Shown here piece after piece: positions 1 through 10,500 of a DNA stretch of 27,140 bases. Within the stretch, counting starts at the first letter, position 1. Each line of letters begins with the position of its first letter. The stretch comes from Lingula anatina (Eukaryota; Brachiopoda; Lingulata; Lingulida; Lingulidae): contig NW_019774992.1 of assembly GCF_001039355.2 (NCBI RefSeq), positions 114,744 through 141,883 of the forward strand, written 5' to 3'. The translations under genes were made by a program, and so were the position numbers. The notes beneath the pieces are model-generated. The model worked only from the letters and a program-made list of their open reading frames with translations, was not told the DNA's origin and made no database searches.

Positions 1-430
1 CAATATTAATGTTGACATCTGACAGAGACAAACGAAGCTCAGTATGTCGCATCCACCTTCTGCCCACCCTCCAATGTACCCAGCCTTCCCCCACGTGACT
101 CTCCTACTTTCCCTTCCTCCCCTGCTCCCTTCCAGATGCATTACATCCCCTCTCCCATATGTCCCTTCCCCCTCCCCTCTCCCATATGTCCCTCCCACCC
201 TCCCCTCTCCCATATGTCCCTCCCACCCTCCCCTCTCCCATATGTTCCTCCCACTCTCCCCTCTCTCTCCTCCCACGCTCCTAAGTGCCCCCTACCGTCC
301 CCTTCCCCATTCTAAACTTCCCTGTCCCTCCCCCCTCCCCTGCACCCTTCGAGATGCCCCGGATGTACTCTGTCGTGATATCGATCTGCCGAGTATTCCC
401 TGAGATGTCGTAAAATTCCCGGACACCCAC
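1..430. other. 3' flank of the vWA/TSP1 gene, C/T-rich
   Basis: This stretch lies beyond the stop codon of the minus-strand vWA/TSP1 gene. It is strongly pyrimidine-rich on the plus strand and contains a minisatellite around 146-262. The long open frame across it is proline/serine/leucine low-complexity and comes from the composition, so I do not call it a gene. I see no clear AATAAA polyadenylation signal on the minus strand (no TTTATT on plus), so the transcript end is not located. Confidence 0.6.
146..262. repeat. 28-bp minisatellite, about 4 copies
   Basis: About four copies of a unit containing CTCTCCCATATGT followed by C/T-rich sequence. The CATATG cores sit at 156, 183, 211 and 239, giving spacings of 27, 28 and 28 bp. 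The last copy is slightly diverged (GTTCC instead of GTCCC). Confidence 0.85.
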
Positions 431-526
431 CTAACAGCACTGGTAGGCGATCCTTATCTTGGCGATGTCGTTCCCAGCGCATGCGTTGTTGGTGTTACAC
501 ATGTATCTTTGGCCATCGCATAAGGT
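431..526 (-). CDS. Exon 10: end of lectin-like module and stop
   Basis: The acceptor is tattatttcag, phase 0. It encodes TLCDGQRYMCNTNNACAGND followed by IAKIRIAYQCC and TAG (433-431). The CxGxxxxC...C....K(I/L).(I/V).Y.C ending is the recognised end of the SUEL/rhamnose-binding lectin fold. Similarity is by eye only, so the domain name is an inference. Confidence 0.82.
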   Translation of the reverse strand, partial: TLCDGQRYMCNTNNACAGNDIAKIRIAYQCC

Positions 527-3500
527 CTGAAATAATAAAATTCAGTTCAACGACTTAAAGTCTGCCTACTGTATTTCAGTTACTTCAAACCGATATTTCA
601 CTCCATTTAATTATCGTTTTGGCTACAAGGTGATTTATTGTATTAGGATAAAAGTCCTCAACCGAAAAGTCTGTGAAACTGTAAAATATTTTAAGGGAGA
701 AGAGTTTCATTAGCTCTGTATGTATCAATTTAAATTATTGTTTTTTCTTTTTATCAAGAGCTTATAAAATGTGCAGGTATTACCACCAATATTTCTGTGA
801 CTGTCAGTCACGGATTTTCATTCCAGGTGAAATGACCCCAGTCATTTACTCCCTGATGATGGTGACTGACAGTCACAGAAATATTGGAGGTAATACCTAC
901 ATATTTTATAAGCTCTTGATAAAAAGAAAAACAATAATTTAAATTGTAAAATATTTTATACCAAGGTTTAGTTTATCTTTATCAGTGCGTTTTATCTTCA
1001 TTTATTTATTTTTCATATCCTTTAAACTACGTGGCGAACTGACCGATAACATCTGTGCTTTGTACGGTGCTGCAATACACTGGTTGTCTGACAAGTCACG
1101 GCACTCCTGCACCGCGATGATCTTCATGGGACCCTCGTTATTGCAGTTCAACAATGGTCCCTGGTTACTGAAACAGTTATGGCTCACCGCTTTGGCTGAA
1201 AGTATAGGTTTTGAAATCTGTATTGACCAATGGTAAATGATTTGTAAACAAGGTTGCTTTCTCCATATAAGGTGAGGCACGCCGACGGTAATTAAAATTT
1301 TTACCGCTTTCAATTATAAAATTTCTATATTTTTCCCTTTGTAATAATTTCTGAAACAACTGGGTCGGCCTACATCAATCTAGTAACAAAAATAACATTA
1401 GATATCATTATCTGTAATAAATATACTCCAAACAAAAATAGCTTTAATTCATATTTTTACATAATTCTCTGCCTCTGTCCTTATTTCAACGGACAACACA
1501 CTGATTTTTTTAATACTAAGCTTTAATGACCTTCAAGATAATCTAAGTAAGATTTATTTTACAGCCAAAACCTGCTGCCGATTTTTAAAATCAAGGAGAA
1601 TTTTTATCTGTAAACAATGGTTTAAAACACATATCTCTTGAATATCTTTAAAAATATATTATAGATCTTAATAGAACTGCCTTGTTTTGTTTCTGGTATT
1701 ATGTATATACTTTATATGTGTAGGAGTGAGAAATGTATTGAATCGAGTGAATACTTACGTGTACAGCACGGCTGTCCACAGGACTCGGTCTGCATACTGC
1801 TTCCAACGCACATCTGTCCGTTGCCCTGTGGGGGTGGACTGTTACACAGCCTGGTACGAGAACGAACGCCGCCAGAACACGACTGCGAGCACTGAGACCA
1901 CGCTGACCACATCCCCCAGTTACCGTTTACGTCGACTGGAAAACAGACGGAAAGAGGAGGTGAAATTCGATTTCAGAGTTGAGGGGAACAGTTAATACAA
2001 CTTATTCTAATTAACAGACGCTTTCTTTAACCTTGGAAACATTTCGTGGATATATTTCACAACATAATAAGGTTTATTGTACTTCTTGGAAATATATGAA
2101 AACATAAATTAAGTGTATATATAAAAATGTAAGGTGCAGTGTTAAAATGGGATTAAATAAAAAGTGTACTTTTAAGAATAAATATTGAACAGAAAAAACT
2201 ATGAATAAAACACATCATTTCTTTAAAAGCTAAAAGTTCTTGAACACATTGATACGTGTATAAGCAATAGGGAATTGCTTATTCTTTAACCAAAGAGGTC
2301 TCGTGAAGACGTTTGGCTGCCACATCGGCATTAAACATATTCTTGAAAGTCTCTTCGTCCAGACTGCTCAGAAAATTATGATCCGTACACCGATATTAAA
2401 TGTCGATCTTCACAATCATTACACTACAATAATCAGCCGATCAACATTTCCAAGGAGTTTTCTAATTTTTCGGTACCCAGAGATTTCAAACAGGTTTAAG
2501 GATTGTAACTGGGCAAACGTGTCTGGGCAGGTATGATAAACCTTTCTGATTTAGATTTAAGTGGTGAAATTGGCAATTGAAATTTTTCATTTTTGTTCTA
2601 TTACTATGGAAAAGCCTTACGCTGATTGCGTCATTAATGAATATCACACCAAGCGTGACTAAGTAGACGGAGCACAGACTTACTGACACAGGGGCCGCTG
2701 TTACAAGCCTGAAGTTCAAGGCCGGGACCTTGACATTGGAAGCCACCTCCTCGTGGTGCAGGATTGGAGCACGAGCGGATACGACCTCTGAAGCCGCCAT
2801 TACAGGATGCTGTGCACTGCGTCCACATTCCCCACATCTGCCATCCGCCGTTCACTGCAATGTTAAAAAAAATATTGTGTAAAAAAAGTGCATAATAAGA
2901 GAAAAATTCTCTGTCCTGCTGAATTTTACGTCCCTTGAAAACATGTAACTTTCACATAATTTTATTTAAGTCAGTGAACGTTATTTACTCTAAACATGCC
3001 AGTATAATAGTGTCAGTGTTGTTAGCCAGAAGCGTTAGTGGTTTAATGAACCGAAGACAGATCTGCAGTCATAAATTCATTAGTATCTAATAGTCATATA
3101 AACATATAAAACAAAAACTAAAATATAAAACGTCAGTACCAACTAATCAAATAATGTCAAGATGAAACTAGGTCGACATCATTCAAGGTGAAGGTCGTCT
3201 CTTACCGGGGCATTCCTGGGGGTTACACGTCCTGGTCTGCACGGTCACCGGGTTACAGACGCCGCAGCACTCTCTGTACCGAGACTGGACGCCGCCGCCA
3301 CAGGGACGGTCACAGGGAGAGAAGGGACTCCAGGGTCCGCACTGTGGGGGTGGGGCTGGAAATGGGGGAAGAGGGTGGTTAGTGTTGATGAAAATAGAAC
3401 TATACGGCATGCCTAACATATATTTATGTAGTATATACACGGTACCTGTTTATTGAACTGTGCATGGTTCTTCAATTATCACATTTGTAATCTGTTTACA

Positions 3501-6500
3501 ATACAAATTGCAGTAATATTTTAATATCTGTGCAGTGGGATTCTCTCTTCAATGTATTTATTCAATTTGAAGAGTTTCTTTTCCTGAATGAAAAAATGAC
3601 GCATTGGAAATGTGAATGGAATAATTTTTAAGAAACGAGGAGGCATTAGTGCGGTCAAAACAAGTTTCTGCTGGCTTGCTAAAATCATGTCAATTGAAAT
3701 CCGTACATTGCTTGCCTTTATATTAACGTAACCTCTGCATCAAAGAAGAGGTTTGGACAAAGAAAAGAAGTACCTTCGAGTCATGCATGTACAAGTATGT
3801 CTGATACATGTATAAATATGAAAGATAAGAAAGATAAATAGCCAAGTACTTACTAGGAGCGGGTGTCGTGCTCATTGGAATGTCTGGAAGTAAAAAATAA
3901 CATCACAATATAGATATTAATATTCTCTGATGATTGTAAATAAAAAGTTGAACATGTGGCTGTAGTTCAATAATTCCTAATATTTAATAGATTGTGCTCT
4001 AGATAAAGAATAAAGGGGTAAGTACGCATATACAGAATATATATTTGAAAAAAAAACATACGGGTAGTGAACTGTATATTTTACTGATTTTCAGTGGTTC
4101 TTACTAGATTTTACATGGTAGATATTCATATTCGGCAAAACTTCCCTTTTCAATATTTTTTGTATAATTCAGAGGTTAAAAACATGCTGTATAAGGTCCA
4201 CAGGTCTGTCACTATTGAGTTTAAAGACACATTTTCCTAGAATCAAAAGGAATGCTTGACAGGTGCCTAAAATGGTGCAAAATCTATCCACACACATGTA
4301 TCTGAACGGGTCTAAATAAATGTTCAATAAGATCAGTTAACAACATGACTTACCAATGCAAGCCTTCTGTACAATCTTGGTGACAATAGAGTTGAGGGCG
4401 TTCAGGTCGCTGACCTTGAGGACATTGGAGGGCTGACCAAGAGCAATGGCCAACAACTCCTGGTCGTCCGTGCTGCCCGCGCCAACAGCGATGAAACTGA
4501 GGCCAGAGTTCATCAACTCCTGGGAGACCTGGCTAACTGGGTCACCTGGAAATGGTCAAACACAGCTGACGTTACATGTCTAATCATTCTTTAAATTAAA
4601 CAAAAATCAGGACACAGCTGGTCGTCTGGACTACTAATGGTTTTATATTGATTAAAACATCGTTCCATTACATTATATCATTACATTATATTACATTATA
4701 TCAGAGGCAAATACGTCAAACTGGTACTGTTAATCACATGGATCGTGGTTTGTTATTTAAGATAAACTTCACTCTGTAAAGATTGGCTGCTGTATACAAA
4801 TAATAAGCACATTATAAGCTCAGACACTAGTAGGTGGGTTCACTGGAACAAAGGTACCGCTGAAAAGTACCTTTACTTCAAGCACGCGGCCTGTCAGCTT
4901 TCTCGTTTTATTTTCCAACACCCATCCCAGCAAACACATAACGTTATTATAACTTTACCATAACGTTTATATTAGCAAAAAACGTTATGGTAACGTTATA
5001 AAACGTTCTGCGTTTGACGGGATGTGTATTGAAGTTTACCGCGTCAAGCACAAACGAATATCCAGTTATTGGGTTTTTTTGGTTGACCGTTCTATAGTAC
5101 TAGTTCTCTAGAATGGTCTGCGAAGTAGTCCATGGCTCCATCCATCACTTGTGATCGGCGCCAAAATTACCTCTAACAATTTGTAGGAGGTTGTGTATGG
5201 TAAGTGGGTTTGTTTGTTTGTCGGAGTACGGCATTATACGCAAAAGGTAATGAACGGATTTTGATGAAATTTTCAGGATAGGTACTAATGGCAAAAAAGA
5301 AATTATTACATTTTGCTGATAAATCTACTGATGAATTAATTAATTAACTAATAGTTTAATTTTCAGGATCGGTTGCAAATGGGCCAATTTCATGAAATTT
5401 TCAGGATAGTTGAAAAATGGACAAAGGAAGAAAGGATTAGATTTTGATGATCCATTAATTAACTAATCTGATCTACATGTACTTTTCAGTTACTTTCAAC
5501 CTGACAATTCTTCATTCGTTATATCCAAGGTCACCAATTCCCAGTTTATTTCACTGCAAAGTTGTCAGATAGCATATAAGCATCAAATGTGTGTTTTATA
5601 TCTGCCACAAGCACCCGAAAATTGTTTGCTGGTGACTTCGGCAAAATTTTTTCTCTGATTTTCCCCTGTCTTTCTCAATAACTGAGAGACCCCTACCTCT
5701 GTTGGCCTTGCCGTCTGTGAACACCACGGCGATTTTGCTGACACCTGCTTCAAAACGTGCACCGTACTGCGCCTGCGTCAAGTAGTCCCTGCATCTCCTC
5801 ATGGCGTCCCCGATATTTGTGTTTCCGGCAGAATACGGCAGGGTGGACAGCTTGTTCATTATGCCGGTGACAGACTGGGGTTGGTAGTTGAAATTGAACT
5901 GGTCGGTGACCACTTCGTTGAAAGAGACGGTCGATATTTTGACCTAGATAAAAAAAGTGAATATCTGTGAAACTGAAATTGTCAGTCAATAACTAGCTTT
6001 AATTGAATTGCATGTCTAAGTTGAAACAGTTAAATGCCATCTGCATGCCTTTAAAAACTCCCCTCAGTCATATATTTTTATCCTGAAAAGCTTTCTATAT
6101 TTTTCAATGCAGCCCATAAAGCCGACAAAATCATCGAAATAAAATTTTATCTGAAATGTACCAACTATTTCCTATTATTAGATGTACCATTTAGGACACT
6201 TCGCAACTTTACTGTACTGTACACGACACAAGACCATTCACCGAGAGGTGACCGATGGTCAGTTCCTCACCTGTTGTTGCGACACCGGCAGATACTGGAC
6301 GACATTTTTGGCAAAAGCTATCACTGTATTCCAGCCGTTGTTTCCCAGGCTGCCTGAGCTGTCCAACGCAAAGCAAATGTCTGCTTTGCAAGCTGTAACA
6401 AACAGAAAGAAAGACGGGTGCAGTTCTCGATATTACAGATATGGAATCGCGTGTAAATCTGATGTTGCCATATTAACAGACTTCCAGGCATGATGGGTAA

Positions 6501-6784
6501 TTTGTGTTTTTGACAAAATCCCAGACACGCTAATGGGCAGGGGATATGATACCTTAGAAAGACAAATGAACGAAAAAAAATAAATAAATTGGATAGATGA
6601 AATAAACAGTGTCAACCAGACAGGGCCACTAGAAGACCTGTTCATACTTACTTTGTACGGTGTTTACTTGGGCGGCATTAAAACCAGCAGCTGCCAGTAG
6701 CTGTCCTTGTGTGTTCGCACTACCTGCGGCTTCCAGACCGTAGACCGCGGACAGAGCCACTGCCAATACCACCACACGCAACAT
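431..6784 (-). CDS. Secreted vWA / three-TSP1 / lectin-like protein (10 exons, complete)
   Basis: Ten exons joined by GT-AG introns give one open frame of 1470 nt (489 residues). Exons: 6784-6652, 6392-6271, 5943-5697, 4545-4354, 3883-3854, 3355-3206, 2854-2684, 1935-1759, 1195-1044, 526-431. Splice phases agree at every junction and the last exon ends in TAG. Order of parts: signal peptide (1-16), vWA domain (about 48-230) with MIDAS residues D55-S57-S59, T127 and D162, a Pro/Thr linker, TSP1 repeats at about 242-291, 292-348 and 349-407, then a Cys-rich module (408-489) resembling SUEL/rhamnose-binding lectins. vWA and TSP1 domains bind matrix, cells or glycosaminoglycans, so an extracellular adhesive or recognition role is inferred. 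Cnidarian coadhesin, a skeletal-matrix protein, also combines vWA and TSP1. An acceptor-like CAG one base before the ATG suggests an upstream 5'UTR exon. Alternative splicing cannot be judged. Confidence 0.88.
726..946. repeat. Foldback (inverted-repeat) element in the last intron
   Basis: Left arm 726-811 and right arm 862-946 are near-perfect reverse complements of about 85 bp, separated by a 50-bp loop. The outer ends are CAATTTAAATTATTG and CAATAATTTAAATTG. The inner ends are palindromic around TGACTGTCAGTCA. It sits in the intron between exons 9 and 10. The 14-mer TGTAAAATATTTTA occurs at 680-693 and overlaps the right end at 945-958, so it may be a flanking duplication. No coding capacity, so it is MITE-like or a long hairpin. 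Confidence 0.85.
1044..1195 (-). CDS. Exon 9: first half of Cys-rich lectin-like module
   Basis: The acceptor is tactttcag and the donor TCG|GTCAGT, entering in phase 1 and leaving in phase 0. It encodes NCNNEGPMKIIAVQECRDLS and DNQCIAAP. The pattern C..G.M.I..A...C....C matches the start of SUEL/rhamnose-binding lectin domains. The donor is weaker than the others, but it is the one that keeps the frame into the last exon. Confidence 0.78.
1759..1935 (-). CDS. Exon 8: TSP1 repeat 3
   Basis: The acceptor is gttttccag and the donor CAC|GTAAGT, phase 1-1. It encodes NWGMWSAWSQCSQSCSGGV and RTRLCNSPPPQGNGQ, a canonical TSP1 repeat. The end reads GQPCC, with one extra cysteine that could pair with the following module. 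Confidence 0.93.
2684..2854 (-). CDS. Exon 7: TSP1 repeat 2
   Basis: The acceptor is acattgcag and the donor GTCA|GTAAGT, phase 1-1. It encodes GGWQMWGMWTQCTASCNGG and RGRIRSCSNPAPRGGG, a canonical TSP1 repeat with the W-x-x-W-x-x-W-x-x-C series that serves as a C-mannosylation site in the family, and six cysteines. Confidence 0.93.
3206..3355 (-). CDS. Exon 6: TSP1 repeat 1 (atypical)
   Basis: The acceptor is cccatttccag and the donor CCCG|GTAAGA, phase 1-1. It encodes a TSP1 repeat with PWSPFSPCDRPCGGGVQSRY and a later RTCNPQEC. It keeps the CxxxCGGG core and the basic layer, but has only one of the usual tryptophans and an unusual ECCGVC cluster, so its disulfide pattern may differ from the other two. 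Confidence 0.9.
3854..3883 (-). CDS. Exon 5: 30-nt Pro/Thr linker micro-exon
   Basis: A tiny phase 1-1 exon encoding DIPMSTTPAP, flanked by the acceptor tacttccag and the donor CCTA|GTAAGT. Both sites are strong and the phase fits its neighbours. It forms a flexible, possibly O-glycosylated hinge between vWA and the first TSP1 repeat. Skipping it would keep the frame. Confidence 0.78.
4354..4545 (-). CDS. Exon 4: C-terminal part of vWA domain
   Basis: The acceptor is ccatttccag and the donor ATTG|GTAAGT. The exon encodes DPVSQVSQELMNSGLSFIAVG and then GQPSNVLKVSDLNALNSIV, the usual vWA ending in which a loss-of-position helix is followed by the last helix, then a Cys (KACI). Phase 1-1. Confidence 0.92.
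4916..5032. mobile_element. Short MITE-like element with AACGTT palindromes
   Basis: An approximately 115-bp element in the intron between exons 3 and 4. Its ends are inverted repeats: CATCCCAGCAAAC at 4923 and the complement of CATCCCGTCAAAC ending at 5024, with weaker pairing for about 8 bp further out. The interior is packed with AACGTT/ATAACGTT palindromes. Non-coding. The transposon family is not identified. Confidence 0.65.
5085..5118. repeat. Small hairpin
   Basis: GACCGTTCTATAG and CTCTAGAATGGTC are near-complementary arms around a short loop, just downstream of the MITE-like element. Probably an incidental or decayed inverted repeat within the intron. Confidence 0.4.
5205..5470. repeat. 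Degenerate dispersed repeat in intron 3
   Basis: The phrase ATGAAATTTTCAGGATAG recurs with variants at about 5263, 5361 and 5390, each followed by a short spacer containing AATGG and a Asn/Lys-coding-like AT-rich tract. Similar GATTTTGATGAAATTTTCAG phrases are common in dispersed repeats of marine invertebrates. No coding frame is visible, so I call it a decayed non-coding repeat. Confidence 0.45.
5697..5943 (-). CDS. Exon 3: core of vWA domain
   Basis: The acceptor is ttatctag and the donor AGAG|GTAGGG. The exon supplies the MIDAS threonine in GNTNIGDAM (T127) and the VVFTDGKANRG strand with D162. It enters in phase 0 and leaves in phase 1. Intact MIDAS residues imply a working divalent-metal site. 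Confidence 0.92.
6271..6392 (-). CDS. Exon 2: first part of vWA domain with DxSxS
   Basis: The acceptor is ttgttacag and the donor cag|GTGAGG. The exon encodes CKADICFALDSSGSLG, the first vWA strand and the DxSxS metal-ion site (D55, S57, S59), then helix 1. It enters in phase 1 and leaves in phase 0. Confidence 0.9.
6652..6784 (-). CDS. Exon 1: start codon and signal peptide
   Basis: The ATG at 6784-6782 opens MLRVVVLAVALSAVYG, a classic signal peptide with a basic N-terminus, a hydrophobic core and a small residue at the cleavage site. About 28 residues rich in Ala, Gln and Asn follow. The donor is AAA|GTAAGT and the exon ends in phase 1. No ATG lies between this one and the upstream acceptor-like ctatcccacgttccag, which supports the start. 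Confidence 0.88.
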
Positions 6785-7562
6785 ACTGGAACGTGGGATA
6801 GATTGTGTTACTTTAAATTATAATGTTATTATTCCATATTTTAATTGCTTAATCAGGCTGGGCCATCTAATTCAACGTGTGAAAAGTGCAAAAATCCCAG
6901 AAAATATACCGCATTTCACATTATTTTTTATTATTATAATTTTTGTGGGCGGTATAGAGTGTTCTGCGTTTGTCTTTCAGTCATATTTTAGTAGACGAGA
7001 TATTTCAATGAAAGGAAACTTCCTTGACAGGGTGAAAGTTCGTGCTATTCCTTTCAAAATGTCACCCCTGTCAACCCCGTGCCTTTATTTCTCTTCATAT
7101 TCACCGGCGCATTAAATACCAAACGTTACTAAGCATTCCCCTCTAAATGGCACCTGGCAAGGAGCCTCTTAATGCCCTTTATGTGACAATTTAGAACTGG
7201 ATCATTGATGAGTTTCAAAAGTTAAATTACCCATAGAACGTGATGCGTGACATGGGCTCTCTCGTATCACTTGAGGTGAATGGTAAAAAGGCTCACACCG
7301 CGTGCACCTAAAGCCCTCTGCGCACCTGGAGATTATTTAACTTCAGCTACAATGTTAACCCCGGCTTCTGACAGAGATGTTGACATTTTTCTCATTGTAT
7401 TTTTGTTAGAGAAACAAACCAGACCCATGGCCGGCAATTACATAGGGGAAGAGTCTTTTTGAAAAAGCGGACCATTTACCAAGAAACCTTTGTGTACCGA
7501 CCAGTATATCAATTTTTTATTCACGGCGTATGTTTTCCAAACAAAAAGGGCGGTTCGTTCGA

Positions 7563-7576
7563 CCCCCCCCCCCCCC
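7563..7576. repeat. Poly-C run
   Basis: An uninterrupted run of 14 cytosines followed by ACCCC. Simple sequence with no evident function. Confidence 0.95.
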
Positions 7577-10500
7577 ACCCCACTACGAGCCTGCAAATCC
7601 TTGTACATACAATTCTAGAGATAAACATTTTGTAATTCTAACAACTTGATCATCACTTGTAGCAGGGGAGACTTGATATTTATCCCCTTACTGCTTATAC
7701 AGGATAATAGTAACTAACAGTTTTGCAATTGTGTAGAGATGTCTTCGATCAGGAAATGTTCATTGAGATTCAAAACAATTTCACGGATTGGCACTACAAA
7801 TCAATACGCTTACAAAAAGTTCATTCTAATAAAGATCGAAAACGTAGTCATCTTCGGTAAACCTACGGCAATGTTGATTGCAATAAATTCTGAAGATTTG
7901 TACACAGCCAGTTCAATTAATGAAACAATATTTATACCTGTATGTAGCCTTTGTAGTACTCCTAAATGATAAAACATGCCCAAACGACCACCCCTGTCCA
8001 GAGCTACGAGTAGGCCAGTTATGCAAATGCTCATCAGGTGTAAGGGCGTGGGAAGCGTTCACGGACCACGTGCGTGGACTCATAGCATAGCCACACACTT
8101 TCCAAAAGTATGTTATGTCAATATCCACGTAAGAGATTGTGGATGAATTCTTGAGATTTTATAACACGGCCACTCTTCATTTTAGCTATAAGTGCCAACT
8201 TTTCCTGGCTTCTACGTGAGACCGTAATATATGTGCACGTGACTTTTTAACACTTCAAGATACGATTTCGTTCTTTTTTTGAACAACTTAAACATCCGGA
8301 ATCATATTTGAATAAGTAAGCATAGCACAAACCATTTTTTCTTGCTTTTTACAGAGAAAGTAAATCGTTTCACTGGTTATTGTCGCAAACACATACGAGG
8401 TGGAAGAATGTATTTTGTTTGTTCCATAGTGTTTTCAGCCATTACTATAGTGAGCTGTTTCAATTACATAGAAAATACTATCAGTATTTCTAAACGAATC
8501 CATTGAATGTTATAGAGAGGTGTCAACCAGAAAATGGTGAAACCAAAGCAAAGGAAACAGTATCATGTTCCGAAATGTTCAGAAAACGGCACACACAAGC
8601 ATGCGTCATTGCTCAAAAATTACCCCCAAAACTTGATACACTTGTTCATCAAAACTTCATCAAAAGTATTCCCCATCCTATATATTAGTCATATAAAGAA
8701 TGAAAATCACATTTCATCCTGATCGCCCTCGTGGTGCAGATACTTGCAGTAAGAGCTCCGACATTCCTTTTTTTATGTTTTTACTTGATAGAAATAGGGA
8801 TCAAAATGAATCAAACCTTTTACATATACTTATATAATGTACATGCTAGACGGTTTATTTCCGAATGACTCTATGCTAAAAGTCTATGCTAAAGGGGAAC
8901 ACGGCAGTGGTTCGTGCTCTTTATCTACAACAATGAAGTAATTTGATGACATATTATTTTAAAAAATTAAAATGTACAATAAGATAAATAAAAATGACCG
9001 TCATGCAAGGATCTTTTATCAAAATTCAAGTTAACCTGAGTCAGAGACTAGGATTCTCTTGTTTCCAATACTTCTCTTCTTCCTCAGTGTCTATATGTAT
9101 AAAAGGCTCACTTACTTTTTTTGTAATGGTTCCTCTCTGCAAAGCACCTCTTCAAACTACACAAGTGCGCCTCTTTCCACCAACCCGTTACCTATATACG
9201 CATATACAGGAAACGCAGCGGTAATACCAGCAACCTGCTAATCTTAAAGACTTGCAAATTTTTCCATTGACTATGGGGCTAAGTTTAATTGGTAGTTAAT
9301 ATGGCCATCGCAACGGTTCAGCATTTTTCAAAGCGTAAAAAGGCTCCATTAAAAGTTTTATTCGCATACTTCGTTACAGTTGGGTGGCTCGTTGGTAGGT
9401 GTCCGAATTCAATATTTACCAAAAAATGCCACATCTGCATTATGCCACGAAAAGTATGGAATTATGACATAAAGGCAGATTATTTGGTGTGATTGTTACA
9501 ATTTCGTGATGAGGGCGTCCCCAAACGATGTAATAAAATATGATAATCACAACATTGGATTTCAACTGCTACACATAAAGTGCAGGCCGAAATAAAAACC
9601 GGTTTAACATTCAAAAACGTCAGACGACCCAGCAATGAGGCTGTCTGTAGGGGTCATCCTCAAGAATGAGGAACAGTATTAGGACCTTGGTCATCTCGCT
9701 GATAAACACATTTGTAACACAATACTGTTGGTGCTGTTTTAACACAAAGACTGGTATTATTCTTCATAATAGGTATATGTACTATTCGCGTTTGGGAATG
9801 TCCCAAGGTCTCATTTTTTATGTCTACATATAATGCAAATTCTATTCATCCTTTGCAATTCAGTCCACAAAAAGATTAAACCTCTTCAATAAAAGTACCT
9901 AATGTCGATATTTTCTACTGACATGTTCAGGAAGCTATGGCGGTCCACGTGACTGAATTCTTTTTGAAATTTAAAATGGAATAAAACACCGTATCTAAGT
10001 GCAGGGTCGGGCCCAGAAATAATTTGTGAGTGAGAAAAAAATCAACTGCCAATTTCATCCCGGACAGGATACCTTTAAAGGCTATATGGCTGGTACAATT
10101 CTAATAAGAATATTGACTGGGCGCTTTGGGCCACTGCCCTTTTATTCCATGCCAAATTACGGAGTATATTTCTTACTACTTCGTCGTTTTTTTGTTGTTT
10201 TTTTACAAGAGACTAAGGATTCCCCTCCCCATTTTTGTAAGTAAGGACTGTCACATTCCCGCGATCACCCGGGAAAATGAAATAGTTGCTCCATCGTGCT
10301 TGTTTGTATATTTCCAGTATCAGCGTACACCTTGTGGCTTTTCTGGCTTCTGTTAATTAAGACTCATAAATCTCTCCGACCCACCTTCGCTTCTACACCT
10401 TCACCCAGCTGTAGAGATTTAATGAATGAGGAGCAGCAATAAGGAAACAATTAAATGAAATAATTGCCGTTTTAATCGGCACAAACACGTCTTTAAACAG

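Noticed and set aside
44-403. 119-codon plus-strand open frame rich in Pro, Ser and Leu
   Set aside because: It is a by-product of the C/T-rich minisatellite in the 3' flank of the minus-strand gene. No domain, no splice context, low complexity.
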